Both the position numbers and the translations under genes were made by a program. A stretch of DNA of 64,000 nt, taken from positions 3,166,501-3,230,500 of the forward strand of contig NZ_CP095049.1 of assembly GCF_022919135.1 (NCBI RefSeq). The letters run 5' to 3'. Position 1 is the stretch's first letter, and every line of letters begins with the position of its first letter. The DNA is from Hymenobacter cellulosivorans (GTDB lineage: Bacteria > Bacteroidota > Bacteroidia > Cytophagales > Hymenobacteraceae). The notes beneath the pieces were generated by a model. The model made no database searches, was not told where the DNA came from, and saw only the letters and a program-made list of their open reading frames with translations. This document shows, piece after piece, positions 58,937 through 64,000 of the stretch.

Positions 58937-61327
58937 CTACGACTGGCTGTAGGCGTAGGCGTTTTTCTTGTAGCGGTATTCGTAGGTCTTGGTGAAGTGC
59001 ATGTCGTTGATAATCATGTACAGCTGCTTCACTTTCTTCTCGTCGTAGAGCTCGTTGATCTGGCTGACCAGGCCCCGGTCGGTGTAGTTCTGGCGCACCA
59101 CGTAGATGTTGGCGTCGAGGTGGCGCACCAGCACGAAGAACTCAGCCACGTAGCCCACCGGCGGGGTATCGAGCAGCACGTAATCGTATTGTTTGCGCAG
59201 CTCCAATAGCAGCTGATCCATGCGGGCACTTTCCAGCAGCTCGGTGGGGTTGGGCGGCAGCGGGCCGCAGCAAATCACGTCCAGGTTGGGCACTTCGGTG
59301 GGCATACGGCAGTCATCGAGGGTGCTCAAACCCATCAGGTAGCTCGACAGGCCGTGCTCGGGGTTGGGGCCCAGGCCAAAGTAGCTGGCCACGGTGGGGC
59401 GGCGCAGGTCGCACTCCAGCAGCAGCACTTTGCGCCCACTGTGGGCCATTTCGGCCGCCAGGTTGACCGTGCAGAAGGTTTTGCCCTCGCCCGGCACCGA
59501 CGACGTGACGCCAATGAGCTTTTTATCCAGGCCGGCCGAGAGGTACTGCAGATTCACCCGAATCGAGCGAAACGACTCGGCAATGGGGCCTTTCACCTCG
59601 GTCAGCATGTTTTGCTTGTCGGTGCTGGAGCCGTGGGTCACCACGCCCAGCAGCGGAATGTTGGTGATGCGCGACAAGTCCTCTTTGCTCTGGATCCGGC
59701 GGTTCGACTTGTCCAGCAGCAGCACGATGCCCATGGGAATGAGCAGGCCGGCCACCAGGCTGATCAGGCCGACCAAGGCCGGCTTGGGCGCCGAAGGCCC
59801 GCCGCCCACCAGCTCGGTGTTGTCGATAACCTTCTTGTCGGTGGCGTTGGTAGCCAGGGCAATGGCGGCCTCCGAGCGTTTCTCCACCAGAAAGTTGTAT
59901 TTCTTGTCGTTGAAGTCACTCTCGCCCTTGAGGCGGGCCAGCTGCCGCTCATTTTCGGGCATGGCGCTGATGGCCCCGCGCACCCGGCCTAACTGGTCGT
60001 TCAGGTCGCGCAGGGCAATGTCGGTGGCGCGGTTCATGTTCACCAGGGTCTGAATCAGAGACTGTTTGGCGGTCCGAATCCGCTCGTCGAGCACCGTTAC
60101 CAGCGGGTTGTTGGTGCTGGCATTCACGCCCAGGGCGGCCCGCTGGCTGTTCAAGTCGGTGAGCTGCAGAATCAGGTTGTTGACCACCGGGTCGTCGATG
60201 CCTACGCTGCTGGGCGTGGCCATCTGGCTGGCGTCCTGGTTGGCGCGCAAGTAGCTGAGCATGTTGGCGTAATACTTCCGGTTGGTAGCCACCTTGGCCT
60301 GCATGGCTTCCAGCTCGCTCAGCTGCCGGATTCCTTCCCCGGATTGGGCTCCCACATCCACCACGCCCCGTGAGGAGCGAAACGAACTGAGCGCGGCCGC
60401 CGAGCGGCGCAACGAGTCCGAAAGCTTGCCAATTTCACCATCGAGAAAGGCCACGGTTTTGGCGCCGGTCAGGTTCTTTTCGCGCAGGTCGTCTTCCACG
60501 AATATGGCCATCAGCGTGTCCAGAAACTGCACCTGCTTGGCCGGCACCGAGCCCTTGGTTGTGAGTTCCACAATGCGCGACTCGTGGTCGATGGGCTTCA
60601 CTGCAAGCCGGCCCTGATAGTCGGCGGTAGTGCCGGCTAGGGTGTTGAGCGTAAAGAAGTAGCGTTCCTGAACTTCTCCCGCGGGAAAGCCCGGCTCGGG
60701 GCTGATGACGACCGTGAGCAGCGGGTGGCGTAGCGTGTCGCCGGCAGCCACGGTCTGGTCTAGGCTTACGTCCAGCACCTCGCGCACCAGTTCACTGGTG
60801 GGCAAACTGTAGAGCATGCCTTTCGGGGCCCGGGCGTGTACCCGAAACCGGCCTTGCCCGGCCGGCTCCACATAAATCCGCACCCCGGAAAGCTGGGGCG
60901 CCTGCAAATCGGGTGTTACCCGGAACGGCACCGAACCGGCCGGCCGCTCCCGCACCTGATAGTCGCGCAGGCCGTTGAGCCAGGTGTCCGGAGCGGCGTA
61001 GTACGACACGGCGTAGGGCAGGCGGGCCACGGCGCGCTGCACCACATCCACGGACTTAAGCAGCCCGATTTCGTCCTCCATCTTCACGCCCTTGTTCTGT
61101 ACTTCCAGAATCTGGAGCAGTTCCTGGGCCCGTTTCGAGCCCGAGCTCTGGTTGCCCAGCAGCATGGTAGCCCGGAAATCGTACACCGGCGCCTTCAGCT
61201 GCAGATACACGTAACCGATAAAGCCAGCCAGCAGCAGAGAGGCTACAAACAGCGGCCACCGGTTGCGCAGCTTGAAAAACAGGGCGTGGAGGTCTATTTC
61301 CTCGGTTGTGGTAGGGCGTGTATCCAT
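58937..61327 (-). CDS. Polysaccharide co-polymerase/tyrosine autokinase (Wzc-like)
   Basis: The 796-residue protein has an N-terminal Wzz domain (first helix WPLFVASLLLAGFIGYVYL), a long periplasmic coiled region, a second helix (LVGLISLVAGLLIPMGIVLL) and a cytoplasmic BY-kinase. Walker A is GVTSSVPGEGKT (about residues 606-617), Walker A' LLLECDLRRP, and Walker B VLLDTPPVG. The last 15 residues hold a Tyr cluster (YEYRYKKNAYAYSQS) for autophosphorylation. With Wza it controls chain length and export of the polymer. It lies 52 bases downstream of wza. Confidence 0.94.
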   Translation of the reverse strand: MDTRPTTTEEIDLHALFFKLRNRWPLFVASLLLAGFIGYVYLQLKAPVYDFRATMLLGNQSSGSKRAQELLQILEVQNKGVKMEDEIGLLKSVDVVQRAVARLPYAVSYYAAPDTWLNGLRDYQVRERPAGSVPFRVTPDLQAPQLSGVRIYVEPAGQGRFRVHARAPKGMLYSLPTSELVREVLDVSLDQTVAAGDTLRHPLLTVVISPEPGFPAGEVQERYFFTLNTLAGTTADYQGRLAVKPIDHESRIVELTTKGSVPAKQVQFLDTLMAIFVEDDLREKNLTGAKTVAFLDGEIGKLSDSLRRSAAALSSFRSSRGVVDVGAQSGEGIRQLSELEAMQAKVATNRKYYANMLSYLRANQDASQMATPSSVGIDDPVVNNLILQLTDLNSQRAALGVNASTNNPLVTVLDERIRTAKQSLIQTLVNMNRATDIALRDLNDQLGRVRGAISAMPENERQLARLKGESDFNDKKYNFLVEKRSEAAIALATNATDKKVIDNTELVGGGPSAPKPALVGLISLVAGLLIPMGIVLLLDKSNRRIQSKEDLSRITNIPLLGVVTHGSSTDKQNMLTEVKGPIAESFRSIRVNLQYLSAGLDKKLIGVTSSVPGEGKTFCTVNLAAEMAHSGRKVLLLECDLRRPTVASYFGLGPNPEHGLSSYLMGLSTLDDCRMPTEVPNLDVICCGPLPPNPTELLESARMDQLLLELRKQYDYVLLDTPPVGYVAEFFVLVRHLDANIYVVRQNYTDRGLVSQINELYDEKKVKQLYMIINDMHFTKTYEYRYKKNAYAYSQS

Positions 61328-61378
61328 ACGTGTGTGGGGTAAGAAGTCAGAAGGTCGGGAAGGGGATAGTGGGGTAGG

Positions 61379-62167
61379 TTAAAACACCTTTAAGTAGCTC
61401 AGAATCAAGACCAGGGAAGAAACACCGGCAAAGACCAGCCCCAGGTTGTTGGCGTTGCCACGGGTAGTGCGGGCCGCCAGCGGCTCCACGTACAGCGCGT
61501 CGTTGGGCAGCAGGTAGTAGTACTTCGACTTCAGCAAGTTCGGGTCGGTCAGATCCAGCAGCACTACTTCCGAGCCGTTGTCGGTTTGCCGGATCAGCTT
61601 CACGTTCTGACGGTTACCAAATTCGGTCAGGTCGCCGGCCAGGCCCAGGCCTTCCAGCAGCGTGGCCTGGGTGTTATAGATGAAGTAGCGGCCCGGCGCG
61701 CGCACCTCGCCCAGCACCGTCACCTTGAAGCTGAGCAGCTTGACCAGCACGTTGGCGTCGCGCACATACTTGCCCACCTCTTTTTGCACCAGAGCCTGGG
61801 CCCCGTCGATGGTGAGGCCTTCGACTTTGAGCTTGCCCACCGTGGGCAGGTTGATGCTGCCGGTTTCATCCACGGAGTAGCCGGCCAGAAACAGGTTGCT
61901 GGGGTCGCCGGAAAACACGGCCCGGCTGTCGGTGATATTAAAAATCTCGTTCAGGGCTGGCTGCACGCTCTGCACCCGAATGCTGAGCACGTCGCTGGGC
62001 TGAATGCGGTAAGCGCGTCGCTCGTTGGGCGCGCTCACCGGGTTTTGGGTGGAGTATTCCTTGCTTTGCAGGTAGGGCAGCTTCTGCTGCGCCACGCACC
62101 CGCTCAGCCACCACACGGCAGCACACAACACGACACGAACCAGGGTATTCAGGGTAGAAGGGCGCAT
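61379..62167 (-). CDS. Polysaccharide export lipoprotein (Wza-like)
   Basis: The outer-membrane export channel subunit, 262 residues. The signal ends in a lipobox (WLSGC), then YRIQPSDVLSIRVQS begins the polysaccharide export domain, and two SLBB-like domains follow (VTVLGEVRAPGRYFIYN). The C-terminal hydrophobic stretch NLGLVFAGVSSLVLILSYL may be the outer-membrane-spanning helix. The ATG at 62167 is preferred to a TTG at 62176. It is the first gene of the operon, preceded by a good promoter. Confidence 0.92.
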   Translation of the reverse strand: MRPSTLNTLVRVVLCAAVWWLSGCVAQQKLPYLQSKEYSTQNPVSAPNERRAYRIQPSDVLSIRVQSVQPALNEIFNITDSRAVFSGDPSNLFLAGYSVDETGSINLPTVGKLKVEGLTIDGAQALVQKEVGKYVRDANVLVKLLSFKVTVLGEVRAPGRYFIYNTQATLLEGLGLAGDLTEFGNRQNVKLIRQTDNGSEVVLLDLTDPNLLKSKYYYLLPNDALYVEPLAARTTRGNANNLGLVFAGVSSLVLILSYLKVF

Positions 62168-62289
62168 ACGCAACAAGGGCTAAGAAGGCAAAAGCAGCAG
62201 TTTCCGCAGGGCAGCCGTTCCGAGAAAAGAATAGCTAAAAGGAAACCATACCAAGTATTTCCGAGGAAACTACTTATAGAATATTTCCT

Positions 62290-62320
62290 TAAACATATTG
62301 GATAGATTTGATAAAGTCAA
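62290..62320 (-). promoter_or_regulatory. Promoter of the wza operon
   Basis: On the minus strand, TTG (62320-62318), 20 bases, then TATGTTTA (62297-62290), one mismatch from TAnnTTTG. The leader to the wza ATG is about 117 bases. Confidence 0.62.
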
Positions 62321-62352
62321 GGAGGATTAAAATAATTCTCATAATTAATTGT

Positions 62353-62370
62353 ATTGCATTAGGATGCAAT
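62353..62370. promoter_or_regulatory. Candidate operator (ATTGCAT inverted repeat)
   Basis: ATTGCAT, four bases, ATGCAAT form a perfect 7-bp dyad in the divergent spacer between wza and the response regulator, 32 bases upstream of the wza -33 element. It could bind a dimeric regulator. Confidence 0.4.
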
Positions 62371-62452
62371 AACTCACTGTCGACCTTAGCCTCGCCGGGG
62401 TCCGGGTCGAACAACTTACCTTGCTCATCTGTAGTAGCTGAAACAAACGCGC

Positions 62453-63130
62453 ATGAAAATTCTGCTGGTCGAAGACGAGCCCAAAGTGGCTTCGTTCCTC
62501 CATAAAGGGCTTACCGAGCAAACCCACGCCGTGGATATTGCCACCGACGGCGTCACGGGGCTGCGCCTGGCCCTGAGCAATCCCTATGATCTGCTGATTC
62601 TGGACAACCTGCTGCCCGGCCTCAGTGGCCTAGAAGTCTGCCGCCAGGTGCGCACCCAGAATTCGTCGGTGCCCATCCTGATGCTGACGGCCCTGGGCGA
62701 AACCGACGACAAAATCCGGGGCCTCGACGCCGGGGCCGATGATTATCTGGTCAAGCCCTTTGCCTTTCAGGAGCTGCTGGCCCGCATCCGGGCCCTGGTG
62801 CGCCGCCGCCACGAAGGCCCTACCAGCGAGGCCCTGCTCCGCCTAGCCGACCTCACCCTGGACCCCTCGCGCAAGCTGGTGCAGCGCGCCGGCCAGCCCA
62901 TTCAGCTCACCGCCCGCGAGTTTGCCCTGCTCGAATACCTGCTGCGCAACCAGGGCCGGGTCGTGTCGCGGGTGGACATTCTGGAGCAGGTCTGGGAAAC
63001 CAGCTTCGATACCGGTTCCAACGTCATCGACGTGTACATCAACTTCCTGCGCAAAAAAGTAGACAAGGACTTCACCCCCAAGCTGATTCATACCCTGGTG
63101 GGCATGGGCTACGTGCTGCGCGAGGAGTAA
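62453..63130 (+). CDS. OmpR-family response regulator
   Basis: The 225-residue regulator has a receiver domain with acidic residues in LLVEDEPKV, the phospho-acceptor Asp in LLILDNLLPG, and the switch Thr/Lys in MLTALGE and YLVKPFAF. The C-terminal winged helix (LTAREFALLEYLLRNQGRVV, then VIDVYINFLRKKV and TLVGMGYVLR) is of OmpR type. No histidine kinase is adjacent, so it is an orphan here. Its divergent arrangement with wza suggests that it may control the EPS operon, an inference from position. A TACCTTGC motif near 62418 may be its -7 box. Confidence 0.92.
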   Translation: MKILLVEDEPKVASFLHKGLTEQTHAVDIATDGVTGLRLALSNPYDLLILDNLLPGLSGLEVCRQVRTQNSSVPILMLTALGETDDKIRGLDAGADDYLVKPFAFQELLARIRALVRRRHEGPTSEALLRLADLTLDPSRKLVQRAGQPIQLTAREFALLEYLLRNQGRVVSRVDILEQVWETSFDTGSNVIDVYINFLRKKVDKDFTPKLIHTLVGMGYVLREE

Positions 63131-63318
63131 AAATAGCTGCTTGAAGAGGTGCTACCGAAGCAACCCGGGTGCTTACTTCAGAAGAAGCAGAACCCCGTAT
63201 CAACAACGTCATGCCGACCGCAGGGAGACATGATGGTTTATTCGAAGCAGGCTAGTCAAGGCGTTCTTTTCCTGACGGGCAGCGCGTAACTTGCGGGTAG
63301 AAAAGTAGCAAGAGTAGC

Positions 63319-64000
63319 GTGCAGGCGGCAGAAACCCGGAAAATCATTCACCTCGACATGGATGCCTTCTATGCCTCGGTGGAGCAGCGCGACAATCCCG
63401 AGCTGCGCGGGCAGCCCGTGGCCGTGGGCGGCTCCCGGCAGCGCGGGGTAGTGGCCGCAGCCAGTTACGAAGCCCGGCAGTTTGGGGTGCGCTCGGCCAT
63501 GGCCTCCGTGACGGCCCAGCGCAAGTGCCCCAGCCTGATTTTCGTTAAGCCTCGCTTTGAGGTGTATAAGGCCGTGTCGCGCCAGATTCGGGAGATTTTC
63601 GCCGACTACACGCCCCTGATTGAGCCCCTATCCTTGGATGAGGCCTACCTCGACGTGACCCACAACCTGAAAAGCATGCCCTCGGCCACCCGCATTGCCG
63701 AGGAAATCCGGGCCCGGATTCAGGCCGAAACCGGGCTGACGGCTTCGGCAGGCATTTCCTACAATAAGTTTCTGGCCAAGCTGGCCTCCGATTACCGCAA
63801 GCCCAACGGACAGTTCGTGATTAAGCCCGAACAGGGCCTGGCCTTCGTCGAAACTCTGGAGGTAGGGCAGTTTCACGGCATCGGGCACGTCACGGCCGCC
63901 AAGATGAACCAGCTCGGCATCTTCACCGGTCTGGATTTACGGCAGCAGTCGGAGCTCTTTCTACAGCAGCACTTCGGCAAGGCCGGGCGCTACTACTACG
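63319..64000 (+). CDS. dinB: DNA polymerase IV (partial, 3' end outside the window)
   Basis: A Y-family translesion polymerase; 227 residues are visible. The opening IIHLDMDAFYASVEQRDNPE is the family's metal-binding block, followed by GGSRQRGVVAAASYEARQFG and the second acidic pair in PLSLDEAYLDVT. SAGISYNKFLAKLASDYRKP lies in the palm and thumb region. The start is a GTG at 63319, the only one giving the complete N-terminal block; the ATG at 63358 would cut into it. The gene continues beyond 64000, including the little-finger domain. Confidence 0.92.
   Translation, partial: MQAAETRKIIHLDMDAFYASVEQRDNPELRGQPVAVGGSRQRGVVAAASYEARQFGVRSAMASVTAQRKCPSLIFVKPRFEVYKAVSRQIREIFADYTPLIEPLSLDEAYLDVTHNLKSMPSATRIAEEIRARIQAETGLTASAGISYNKFLAKLASDYRKPNGQFVIKPEQGLAFVETLEVGQFHGIGHVTAAKMNQLGIFTGLDLRQQSELFLQQHFGKAGRYYY

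Noticed and set aside
1..64000. tRNA, rRNA, CRISPR, insertion sequences or prophage genes
   Set aside because: I looked through the intergenic regions and found no cloverleaf-like block, regularly spaced repeat array, transposase or phage gene. A dedicated covariance-model search could still reveal small RNAs.

Overview
The window is high-GC Bacteroidota DNA, most like Hymenobacter (Cytophagales). Three secreted proteins end in type IX secretion sorting domains (two type A, one type B). Predicted promoters fit the Bacteroidota sigma pattern (TTG, 18-20 bases, TAnnTTTG) and start codons mostly lack Shine-Dalgarno sequences. The assignment is inferred from gene content; no rRNA or other marker gene is present. 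I found no tRNA, rRNA, CRISPR array, insertion sequence or prophage.

Layout. 1-9117: an MFS transporter, a small conserved protein, MsrB, an SDR/AraC pair, a class II UvrA, and a CDP-alcohol phosphatidyltransferase followed by a PmtA-like methyltransferase. 9114-19514: a SulP transporter with an attenuator-like leader, two T9SS proteins, PurU, an RsbQ-like hydrolase overlapping a PAS histidine kinase, a small unknown protein and a DinB/YfiT protein. 19531-23987: a De Ley-Doudoroff D-galactonate operon (lactonase, dgoK, dgoD, dgoA) behind a phosphoglycerate mutase. 24744-33498: reductive pyrimidine degradation (PreT/PreA, dihydropyrimidinase, ureidopropionase, aminotransferase, semialdehyde dehydrogenase), able to take uracil or thymine to acyl-CoA.

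33809-62167: a large exopolysaccharide locus. The plus-strand part holds the initiating polyprenyl-phosphate glycosylphosphotransferase, a WecG-type transferase and an unusual CDP-sugar gene set. The minus-strand part runs from wza through wzc, flippase, glycosyltransferases, a polymerase-like protein and an alpha-1,2-fucosyltransferase to a beta-helix protein. Separate minus-strand units carry a T9SS beta-helix paralogue and gmd/fcl for GDP-L-fucose. The product is probably a fucosylated capsule or slime. An orphan OmpR-type regulator (62453) is divergent from wza, and the 5' part of DNA polymerase IV runs off the right edge.

Most interesting: a possible cysteine-codon leader-peptide attenuator before sulP; the hydrolase/PAS-kinase pair; a sharply bounded conversion tract between the two beta-helix genes; a family of GTGA-rich inverted repeats that abut stop and start codons inside operons; and a CDP-sugar cluster without a recognisable CDP-glucose 4,6-dehydratase.
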